Positions 26,101 to 33,600 of a stretch of 64,000 nucleotides of DNA are shown piece after piece; the stretch's first letter is position 1, and every line of letters begins with the position of its first letter. A program made the translations under genes and the position numbers. The DNA is taken from assembly GCA_949287085.1 (NCBI GenBank), contig CASEER010000005.1:23184-87183 (forward strand), in the 5' to 3' direction. The notes below the pieces were generated by a model, which did not search any database, was not told the DNA's origin, and saw nothing but the letters and a program-made list of their open reading frames with translations. The DNA is from an uncultured Coriobacteriaceae bacterium. Its GTDB lineage: Bacteria > Actinomycetota > Coriobacteriia > Coriobacteriales > Coriobacteriaceae.

Positions 26101-26341
26101 GGATGAAAACGCGGCGCTTTGGATGGCTGAGTCTGGATTGCAGCAAGATGCCCATCGCGAGGACCTGCTGCGGAGCGCTATGCGTGTCTACGATTTCTTG
26201 GGAAGGAGGAAAGACGTGGTGGAGCTCTACGGCAAGCATCTACAAAACCTTGAGATGCGGGACAAGGGCGAACCAGAGCCGGAGACCGTAAAGCTCTACC
26301 AAGACATCATGCGGCGGTATCGCATCCAAAACATGATGTGA
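23144..26341 (+). CDS. Large STAND-type ATPase regulator with C-terminal SARP (wHTH-BTAD) domain
   Basis: 1065 residues. A basic N-terminal tail is followed by a P-loop (CAPQGFGKTALL, Walker K115) of the MalT/STAND type, a long helical-repeat middle, and at about 806-1060 a winged-helix DNA-binding domain (FRLFGGFTIERNG, then WKRKKAVLLAARLVL) joined to a BTAD domain. In AfsR-type SARPs the DNA-binding part is N-terminal; here the order is reversed. ATG 23144 follows GAAGGAC; the upstream extension is rejected. Probably an ATP-dependent activator; its targets are not evident, though nrdJ and the pilus operon lie downstream. A palindrome at 22912-22927 may be a control site. Confidence 0.8.
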   Translation: MKMDRSKRTARAATQRTKTENAAGGAGSKAYRKAKAATALEIAHLATTRGLEDRAQQVGTSAEVKDSAIRADSVEQPLPMGPSFTVVRTDLIRKIVRAARKSGIVALCAPQGFGKTALLLQYVNEVRRDPGRGTAQMIDAHGALLEELLVQLDAVEQRCDQAVRPALAIDNLPAFEGQQAEECVRRLRAMRDRSFELVIACTPAARTMVHTLGDSVKINARELMVRPREYAEWSRVFSISNHLDVYGLTQGIPMLIAALQATVDGDGAAPSQLDVYIGKLYWAVLHELWRTDRDLFTVAALFVLVESGQIRDFEQAGTKIAPRTLQRLAHDYPLFGYDAASGRFACMGSDGDALLRVRSYIAKKAEALVHRAVKVQLKAGRTDQAVEMVDELLTEADAVQIAERAPMQLVLAGQAPFINRIVHELERQELACVHPALKLAVYGAALTIGDMRMARTMVGELVLAGSAGVKGINPDDWNAAREFGRMWSDCRGVVLPPAPDMALDNARSVVADALRLHRECVTKLVRTGEWTGVAERFLEKHQGPALGEARICLPRLLLTCDVMLAEALTGSFGHLDERDRTLGSLQHVLRERRLEPILCYVRLVCSIRRMLAGNAIVDEQAIVDANTMAVRTSDLDLQLLSIIFEGWQDLVTGQAASAHFRGQQALKLAGTAQPYLARAALFLERVANMRNSSYFAICEEAGSLDLAKERVCPEEAWWCALYLSAAREEAELGAWFSLHKDTILDPAFRLFARLAMSLMGERADPVRRLLPRDVLPYYLMEGEEAPAAEPLFRVLRSPAEEEEGVGHIVFRLFGGFTIERNGHVLTSTVWKRKKAVLLAARLVLAQGGLVNRQTIWDEFWPGMDYARARENLYSTISVLRRALKQHGKDGPQYIVLHGDSIGINPEYVTSDVNAFEELSRKILLGHLHLSAPKLIELCLRAEQLYAGPLFVPEKVSIDFFARTRRVMQSKFVDCMIRGINVALDEQDENAALWMAESGLQQDAHREDLLRSAMRVYDFLGRRKDVVELYGKHLQNLEMRDKGEPEPETVKLYQDIMRRYRIQNMM

Positions 26342-26363
26342 GCAGGAGATGCGATGACGCGGG

Positions 26364-26480
26364 GCGAGGTACTGCGGTGCAGGAAGCTGCCGCGCGGGCT
26401 GCCGAGGCGCAGGAAGCTGCCGCGTGGGAAGCTGTAGCACGCGACGCTGCGGAGTGGTGCGCGGCGTGAAGCTGTGGCGT
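26364..26480. repeat. Degenerate GGAAGCTGCCGCG repeats
   Basis: GCAGGAAGCTGCCGCG occurs twice, then shorter GGAAGCTGT(A/G)GC forms, in the gap between the SARP gene and yhbY. Decayed low-complexity DNA; no function proposed. Confidence 0.45.
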
Positions 26481-26506
26481 GGGGTGGTACGCGGCGGGAT
26501 GCTTCG

Positions 26507-26806
26507 TTAATCGAGCTTGATCTTTTCGACGTCGTCGCGCGAGGTTTCGCGGTAGATGGAAAACTTGCGGCCGATTACCTGCACGACCTCGGCATGGCAG
26601 CGCTCGGCGAGCTCGTTGGCTGCTTCGCGCACGTCAAGGCTCGAGGTGTCAAGAACCGAGCACTTAATGAGCTCGTGTGCCTCGAGCGCGGCGTTGGCCT
26701 GCTCGACCGTGCCGTCGTTGACATCGGCTTTGCCGATGATGATGACGGGGTTGAGGTGATGGGCCAAGCTTCGGAGCTGCCTGATGTTCTTACCGGTGAG
26801 CGCCAT
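26507..26806 (-). CDS. yhbY: YhbY-family RNA-binding protein (CRM domain)
   Basis: 99 residues, a single CRM domain. LTGKNIRQLRSLAHHLNPVI at the N-terminus, the GxxG-type loop IIGKADVN and the end VIGRKFSIYRE are typical. Relatives associate with pre-50S ribosomes. ATG 26806; the ribosome site is weak (AAAGCGAG). Not in an operon: the SARP gene is convergent and nrdJ divergent. Confidence 0.9.
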   Translation of the reverse strand: MALTGKNIRQLRSLAHHLNPVIIIGKADVNDGTVEQANAALEAHELIKCSVLDTSSLDVREAANELAERCHAEVVQVIGRKFSIYRETSRDDVEKIKLD

Positions 26807-27262
26807 GGTATAACTCGCTTTCTAAATGGTGCGTCATACTGCGTTAAACGCGACCACGATACCGTATGGACGGGCGCGGCGGCAAGGTCACACGAGGTTT
26901 CACAGGTTTCCGCCATGCTTTGAGGTTGTTGGGGTTTGCGGGTTGTTGGGGGCGTGCACGTCGCTGGTGTGTGCGCTGAGTGCGCTGCTTTTATGAGAAG
27001 GGGTATTAAGAACAAAGTGGCGTCTGTCGAGCGGCGGTGCGGGGGGTATGGCGGTGTCTGCCAAGCGGCGGCGCGGGGGGGCGTGATGGCGCATGCCGAG
27101 CGGCGGCGTGTGCACGGATGGCGGTTGATGCAATCGGCTATCTTGTGTTGCGGCGTGTTTAGTGCGCGGGTGCTCGTGGCTTGCTCTGCCTGCGCTTTGT
27201 TGGCGGCTATTATGCGGCATATTCTGCGTGCTACTATTTCCACAGGATTCGCAGCGGAAAGA

Positions 27263-27310
27263 AATCAATATGTTGTGATACCGTTCACAGAATTACCCAA
27301 CATGTTGAAA
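27263..27310 (+). promoter_or_regulatory. Pair of NrdR boxes upstream of nrdJ
   Basis: Cores CAATATGTTG (27266-27275) and CAACATGTTG (27298-27307) both fit the CwAnATnTwG core of the NrdR box. They are exactly 32 bp apart, the three-turn phasing typical of NrdR sites. The second box sits where the -35 of the candidate promoter (-10 TAGAAT 27331-27336) would be, as expected for repression. nrdR itself is not in the window. Confidence 0.68.
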
Positions 27311-27350
27311 GTGTTGCGGTGGGAAGTTGCTAGAATCGAACGCAGCTGTC

Positions 27351-27385
27351 GCGACCCCAACGCTGTGTTGGAGTCGCACATTTTT
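27351..27385 (+). other. Terminator-like hairpin in the nrdJ leader
   Basis: GCGAC and CCAAC pair with GTTGG and GTCGC (27351-27377, one mismatch, 5-base loop), followed by ACATTTTT. It lies downstream of the candidate start site and 65 bases before nrdJ, so it could attenuate transcription. It might instead be a relic terminator of nothing upstream. Confidence 0.55.
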
Positions 27386-27450
27386 CTGTCCGCACGCGGC
27401 GCGATACTCACGGTATGCAAAAACGCGCCTACCAGAGAGCGAGGCATATC

Positions 27451-30400
27451 ATGGCGACAACGATTGACGAACTGATCTGCCGTCGGTTTACCACGGATCT
27501 TACCCTGCCCGAAAACGCCGAGAAAACCGTCTACGATCTGTTTGAATGGTCGAAGCGCGATGTTCATCTGACCGACTACAAAACGGGCAAGACGCTCTGC
27601 GAGATGCATGATCTTGAGTTTCCGGTGCATTATTCGCAGAACGCCGTGGACATTATTGCGTCGAAGTATTTCAGGCGCGCGGGCGTACCGGAAACGGTGC
27701 ATGAGGTGTCGCTGCGGCAAGTGGTGCACCGCATGGTTGATTTTTGGGTCGCAGCGCTTATTGATGAGGGGATGATCGCGGAGGGCGAGCAGGCTCAGAT
27801 TCTCTACGACGAGCTGGCTTATCTTATTCTTGACCAGCGCTTTGCGCCAAATTCACCGCAGTGGTTCAACACGGGGCTCAAGCGCTCGTATGGGATTGCG
27901 GGAGAGCCGCAGGAGATGTACTACGTCGACCCCGAGAGCGGCGAGGTTGTGGAGTCTCTTGACCAATACACGCGCACGCAGGCAAGCGCCTGCTTTATTG
28001 TGAGCGTGGAAGATAAGCTCTTGGGCGAGCACTCGATTTCGGACGAGTACGTAACCGAGACAAAGCTCTTCAAGGGCGGCTCGGGCACGGGCTCAAACTT
28101 TAGCGCGTTGCGCGCCGAGGGCGAGAAGCTCTCGGGCGGTGGCGTATCGAGCGGCGTGATGAGCTTCTTGCGCGGTCTCGACCGCAATGCAGATGCCATT
28201 AAGAGCGGCGGCACAACGCGTCGTGCGGCAAAGATGGTGTGCCTGGACATTGACCACCCCGATATCGAGCAGTTCATCACCTGGAAGGCAAAGGAAGAGG
28301 ACAAGGCCCTCGCCCTCATGAAGATGGGCTACGACGGCGATATCAACGGTGAGGCCTATTCGACGGTTTCGGGCCAGAACTCCAACAACTCGCTGCGCAT
28401 CGATAACGCGTTCATGGCGAAGGTCATGGATCTGCCGGAGCATCCAGATGCAACCTATGAGCTGAAGGGACGCGTGGACCCGTCGTTTGACCAGGAGGTT
28501 TCGGTCAAGCATATCTGGGACACGTTCAACGAGTGCGCCTGGCGCTGCGCCGACCCGGCTCCGCAGTTCAACGACACGTTCAACGAGTGGCATACCTGCC
28601 CCGGCGGCGAGGACGGCGTGGTGGGAGCGAGCTACAACCGCTTGAACTCGACCAACCCCTGCGGTGAGTATGCATTCTTGGACGACTCGAGCTGCAACTT
28701 GGCCTCGATCAATGTATACCGCTTCTACGACCCCGCAAGCGGCCGCTTTGACGTTGATGGCTACGAGCATGCGATTGACCTGATTCAGCTGGCGCTGGAG
28801 GCATCGATTGCATGGGGGCAGTTCCCCACGAAGGACATCGCGCGCAAGACCTACCGCTTCCGCGCGACGGGCTTGGGCATTTCGAATCTTGCCAGCCTGT
28901 TGATGGCCAAGGGCATGCCCTACGATTCTCCTGAGGCTCGCGCGCTCGCTTCGGCGCTGGTGGGCACGCTGACGGGCCGCAGCTATGCGGCTTCGGCCAT
29001 TATGGCGCGCAAGGTGGGTCCGTTTGACTGCTTTGGCATTAACAAGCGGTACATGATGCGCGTGATTCGCAACCATGCTCGTGTGGCCGGAGCGCGCAAC
29101 GACGCCTTTGAGGGCTTGACCGTGGAGCCGCCCATTGTTGACTTTGACCTGCTGACCGCGGCGGGCGAGGACGGGCTTGCCTCGGCATTGATTGAGAGCT
29201 GGACGTTTGCCGAAGAGCTGGGCGAGCGGTATGGCTACCGCAATGCGCAGGTGAGCGTGATGGCGCCTACGGGCACGATTTCGTTTGCCATGGATTGCGG
29301 CGCGACCTCCATCGAGCCGTTCTTTAGCCATATGGCATACAAGAAGCTCTCGGGCGGCGGCTTCATGACCATCGCCAACCCGGTGATTGGGGATGCGTTG
29401 CGCCACCTGGGTTATACCGAGGACGAAGTAGCGGATATTCTTGCCTACGTACAGGCGACGGACGAGAGCGGCATGATCATCGATGGCAAGATTGAAGGGG
29501 CTCCCCATCTAAAGCCAGAGCATCTGCCGATTTTTGACACCGCAAACACGTGCGGGTCGGGCGCGCGCTTTATTGCGCCGCGCGGTCACGTGCTGATGGT
29601 CGCCGCGCTTACCCCGCTGGTATCTGGCGCTATTTCAAAGACGGTTAACCTGCCGCACGACGCGACCGTGCAGGACTTTAAAGACACTGTTCTTTTGGCG
29701 TGGCAGACCGGGTGCAAGGGCATTACGCTGTACCGCGACGGCTCCAAGAACGCACAGCCGCTCAACACGACGCTTGATGATGATTCGGGCAAGAAGGATT
29801 TGGGCGAGCTTTCGTACCAGACGCTGCTTTCCTACGCGCGCGATGCGCAGGAGCAGCTGGCGCGTAACGAGCGCCCGGCGCTGCGCAAGCGCATCACGGG
29901 CATTCGCAACGGGCGGACGCACCTGGCGCAGATTGACGGCGTAAAGATCTATACCACGGTGAACCGCAACGAAGAGGGCAAGATCTCCGAGCTCTTTGTG
30001 ACCACCGACCGCGAGGGCACGACCATCATGGGCCTGCTCAATTCGCTGTCCAAGACTATTTCGGTCATGCTGCAGTATGGGATCCCGCCGGAGAGCATCT
30101 CCAAGATGCTGCGCGGACAGATGTACGAGCCGTATGGGTTTGTTCAGAGCCATCCCAACATCAAGTACGTAACGAGCATTTCTGACTTGATCTCGAAGGT
30201 CATTGACATCGAGCTGGGCGATTACACACGCGTACAGGTAAAGCCGGACGGTTGGTGCCAAATCGCAGGCGCTACGCCCGCGCCGCCCGCTGCGGTGCCA
30301 CGTGTGGCGGAACCCGATCCCGACGAGGAGCAAGTAGCGAGCACAGAGGAGCTCACGCGCCTTACGGCCATGAAGGAGCAGGAACTTGCTGAAGAAACAG

Positions 30401-30585
30401 GCGAGGTCGATACCGGCGACATGTATACGGCGGCGTTTGTGAATGAGGCGGTGCACGACGCGGCGCTCCATGGCGAGCGCCTCTACGACGGCAGCACCTG
30501 CCCCAATTGCGGGAGCTCTCGCATGGTGCAAAACGGAACCTGCAAGGTGTGCATGGACTGCGGCACCACGACCGGATGTTCGTGA
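27451..30585 (+). CDS. nrdJ: Adenosylcobalamin-dependent (class II) ribonucleotide reductase
   Basis: 1044 residues. Reduces ribonucleotides to deoxyribonucleotides using coenzyme B12, without oxygen. Visible: NSPQWFNTGL, QASACFIVSVED, FKGGSGTGSNFSALR, the active-site loop NPCGEYAFLDDSSCNLASIN (finger-loop Cys with flanking Asn and Glu), and MAPTGTISF. The C-terminus is a zinc ribbon (CPNCG, then CKVCMDC) and a final CS, typical of large NrdJ enzymes recharged by thioredoxin. ATG 27451 follows GAGCGAGG; an in-frame ATG at 27415 is possible. Control by NrdR and by a leader hairpin is suggested by the upstream sites. The downstream pilus gene is probably separate. Confidence 0.95.
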   Translation: MATTIDELICRRFTTDLTLPENAEKTVYDLFEWSKRDVHLTDYKTGKTLCEMHDLEFPVHYSQNAVDIIASKYFRRAGVPETVHEVSLRQVVHRMVDFWVAALIDEGMIAEGEQAQILYDELAYLILDQRFAPNSPQWFNTGLKRSYGIAGEPQEMYYVDPESGEVVESLDQYTRTQASACFIVSVEDKLLGEHSISDEYVTETKLFKGGSGTGSNFSALRAEGEKLSGGGVSSGVMSFLRGLDRNADAIKSGGTTRRAAKMVCLDIDHPDIEQFITWKAKEEDKALALMKMGYDGDINGEAYSTVSGQNSNNSLRIDNAFMAKVMDLPEHPDATYELKGRVDPSFDQEVSVKHIWDTFNECAWRCADPAPQFNDTFNEWHTCPGGEDGVVGASYNRLNSTNPCGEYAFLDDSSCNLASINVYRFYDPASGRFDVDGYEHAIDLIQLALEASIAWGQFPTKDIARKTYRFRATGLGISNLASLLMAKGMPYDSPEARALASALVGTLTGRSYAASAIMARKVGPFDCFGINKRYMMRVIRNHARVAGARNDAFEGLTVEPPIVDFDLLTAAGEDGLASALIESWTFAEELGERYGYRNAQVSVMAPTGTISFAMDCGATSIEPFFSHMAYKKLSGGGFMTIANPVIGDALRHLGYTEDEVADILAYVQATDESGMIIDGKIEGAPHLKPEHLPIFDTANTCGSGARFIAPRGHVLMVAALTPLVSGAISKTVNLPHDATVQDFKDTVLLAWQTGCKGITLYRDGSKNAQPLNTTLDDDSGKKDLGELSYQTLLSYARDAQEQLARNERPALRKRITGIRNGRTHLAQIDGVKIYTTVNRNEEGKISELFVTTDREGTTIMGLLNSLSKTISVMLQYGIPPESISKMLRGQMYEPYGFVQSHPNIKYVTSISDLISKVIDIELGDYTRVQVKPDGWCQIAGATPAPPAAVPRVAEPDPDEEQVASTEELTRLTAMKEQELAEETGEVDTGDMYTAAFVNEAVHDAALHGERLYDGSTCPNCGSSRMVQNGTCKVCMDCGTTTGCS

Positions 30586-30624
30586 TGGTCGCATGCTGGT
30601 GCCCCCCATACATTTTTTGCTCTT

Positions 30625-30635
30625 TATAGTAGAAT
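30625..30635 (+). promoter_or_regulatory. Candidate pilus operon -10 region
   Basis: TATAGT and overlapping TAGAAT (30625-30635), 41 bases before the first pilus gene, in the only AT-rich patch of the gap. No clear -35. Confidence 0.35.
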
Positions 30636-30675
30636 ACTGAGCGTTACGGTTGGATAACGGCGTGAGACGGGTAGT

Positions 30676-33600
30676 GTGGGGCATCTCGGTGGGTTATATA
30701 GAAGCATTGTTCGATTGCTGCGGGGCCGCGGTTGCGTTGCAGCGGTGATGGTGTTGACCATCGCTGCATGTTTGGGTGTGGCAGGCGGCCACATGCTCGA
30801 TGTCGCCGCAGCAGAAGAGACGGACGATGCTTCTCAGGCCGTAACGCTCTCATTAGATGAGCAGAAATCGATTGTTCAGCTCGCGCAAAAGGCACGCGCG
30901 CAAGAGCCGGAGACGGTGGATGTTACGCTTGACCTTACCGGTGGCGACATCAGCGGTCTCGCCGCAGATGGGTGGGAGCGGGCCACGCAGGACGGTACGT
31001 GGTCGCGCACATGCGATAACGGCGCCGAGCTGTCGCTCGATGCGCCGGTGCGCTACGGATACGACTTCCTTGGCTGGGATACCGATGGCGATGGCTCGGT
31101 AAATGAGGGTGACCTTACCGCTTCGGATGGCCTAACCGTCACGGCGGTGTGGCAACGTCAGGCCATGCAGGTCAAATTTGTATCGGGGAGTTCCTCTCAG
31201 GTGGCATCGGTCCCTTACGAGTCAATCCTGTGGAGCGACGAAGCTCATAAGCCATGGGAAAGCGCTCAGTTTGATGCCAGCGGAACGGCCACGGTCGACG
31301 GCATTACCTACGCGGGAGACACCTTTAACAACGTGCGCGTCCAGCGTCATGCGTTTGAAGAGGGATTCGCGGGGCAAGGGCCGAGCAGCTACTGGTACTC
31401 CTTTGAGCTCTCTCTGGACGACGGAGTTTCGCAAGCGTTCTTTGCCTATGGCGGCACGCCATCTTTCCAGACGGCGAGCGATACCTTTTCGCATTGGAAA
31501 ATGACGCAGGGCGGCGAAGGCTGTCAGGTTACACAGGACGGAACCGTTTTCAGGGCGCTGTTTGTGTCGCAGGCCGCCTATGTGGTCAACATTCACTACC
31601 GTCAAGCGGACGGCACGACGGTCACGGACTCCGTGACCAAGGTGATCCCGCAGGCCGATGTAACCTCGGGAAGCATGACGGTTGACTTTGATATTCCTGC
31701 CTCGGCGCACTATGCGGTGCAGCAAGACGGCATCCATGCTTACCATATGGACGGTAGCGAGATCAGTTCCACGGATGGGTTCACGGTCTCGGTTGGTCAG
31801 AACAATTCCTCGGCGCACGCGACGTTCGAGCTTGGCAAGGTGTTCCCGGGGGACGATGGGGCCCAGATCAAGTACCTGTCCATCGTGGTGCTCTACACGT
31901 CCATCCAGGTGAACTACCAGGTTGAGTACTACCAGCAGAACGCTGCGCGCAGCGGATACGTTAAGCAAGAAACCGTTCATTCGACGGTCCAGGTTTCCTA
32001 TGGCCAGCACATCACCATCGACGCCAAGTCCTACGATGGCTTTATGGTGGCGGCTCAATCACGTCTCGCGCTCGTGGATGGTGTGTACCTGCTTGAGCAG
32101 GACGAGGGCAACAGTGCAATCGTGTGGAACGGCACGACCAATACGTTTACGATCAAGATATACTACGACCGCGCGTCGTACTTCATCTATCCGTTCGCTA
32201 ACTCCAACGAGACGGCTGCCGACCCCGTGCGCGTGGTGTATGGCAACACGACGCCCACGCTGGATAACATCACCCCCACTAAAACGGGTTATTCATTTAA
32301 AGGCTGGACCGTTTACCGCCTGAACGCAGTCGGCGAGCTGGAGCCGGAGCAGAACTTTACTCTGGGCTCGTCGGCCATGCCTGCATACGACCTCTATGCG
32401 GTTGCGGAGTGGGAGCCCGTTGACGTGAGCTTCCGTGTGGTGCTCTGGCTCGAGCAGGCCGATTCCCCTTCGTTCTCTAACGTCTATGAAAAAGAAGTAA
32501 CGCTCACGGGCGTTAAGTCCGAAGACAAGCTTACCGTCAACACCGCGGGCGACGCGCTCACGGTGAGCAGCGGTGGGTCGGGCCAGGCGCAAACATTCAG
32601 CTCAAAGTCGTTGCTCGAAGAATATGTAAAGCGGGCGTATGCGGACCAGACGGACTTTGACGCCGAGCAGTATGCCCAGTTTTTCACGTATGATCAAGTC
32701 GATACCCGCACCAGCGCGGGCAACGTGGCGCTCGCCAAGCTGGCGGGCAGCATCGGGGAGAACGACAGCCAGGTGGACGAGACGTTCCAAGCGGTCGTCC
32801 AAGCGGATGGTACCACGTCGATCAACGTGTACTACCAGCGCAACATGTACTCGGTCGACATCGTGCTGGGAAAATATAATGGCCAGCAGCTGCAGGTGGC
32901 AACCTACACCCCCGGCTCGATAGGCGCCAGCACCTGGCAGAACTACAGCGGGTCTATCAGCGGCATGCAATTCGATGGGCTCACCCAGTTCGATAACATC
33001 TCTGCAGCAGGGTGGCAGAACACGCCTACCACCTACGGCCTGGCCGACGAAGACGGCACAAGGATCGAGCGTTCACCGCTGGGGCGCTTTGGAACCAAGC
33101 AGATTGACGGTCACACGTGCCTGGTGTATCAGGTGACCGCCAAGTTTGAAGCGCCGGTTGACCAGTTCTGGCCCACGTTGAGTCGTGTGCAGGTAAAGTC
33201 CAACGGCGATAATAAGAGTTACATCAGCCTCGGCCCTGACGAGCAGAGCTATTATCGTCTGGTTACCTCGAAGGTGAGTGGTAACAGCAACATCCTGAAT
33301 ATCTACGGCTCCATGAACGAGGAGGTTCTGCTTAGGAAATCCAACGGTTTCTATGCAGCGCAGAGCACGGGCGAAAATGGCGCCAGCGTTACGCATACGA
33401 TGGTTTCGTACTGGTATGAAAACGCCAACACCTATACGTATTACTTCCTGCGCGAGGTGCTGGATGCATCGCTGAGCCCTGCTAACTACGCGGAGTTTAA
33501 TGCGCAAAAGGCAGATAATGGGCAGTACCGCAGCGGGGACATTCTCAAATACGACGGTGCCCTCTATGTGTATGACACGACCGGCGAGGGCCGCCAGCAG

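Larger units (their letters stand above)
26807..27450. other. 640-bp yhbY / nrdJ divergent region
   Basis: The left 400 bp are GC-rich low-complexity DNA with no credible gene. The right part carries two NrdR-like boxes, an extended -10 (TGCTAGAAT, TAGAAT at 27331-27336) and a leader hairpin (27351-27385). Confidence 0.6.

Noticed and set aside
26807..27450. Cobalamin riboswitch before nrdJ
   Set aside because: No B12-box (GCCACTG-like) or the required multi-arm length; the signals present fit NrdR boxes and a simple hairpin.
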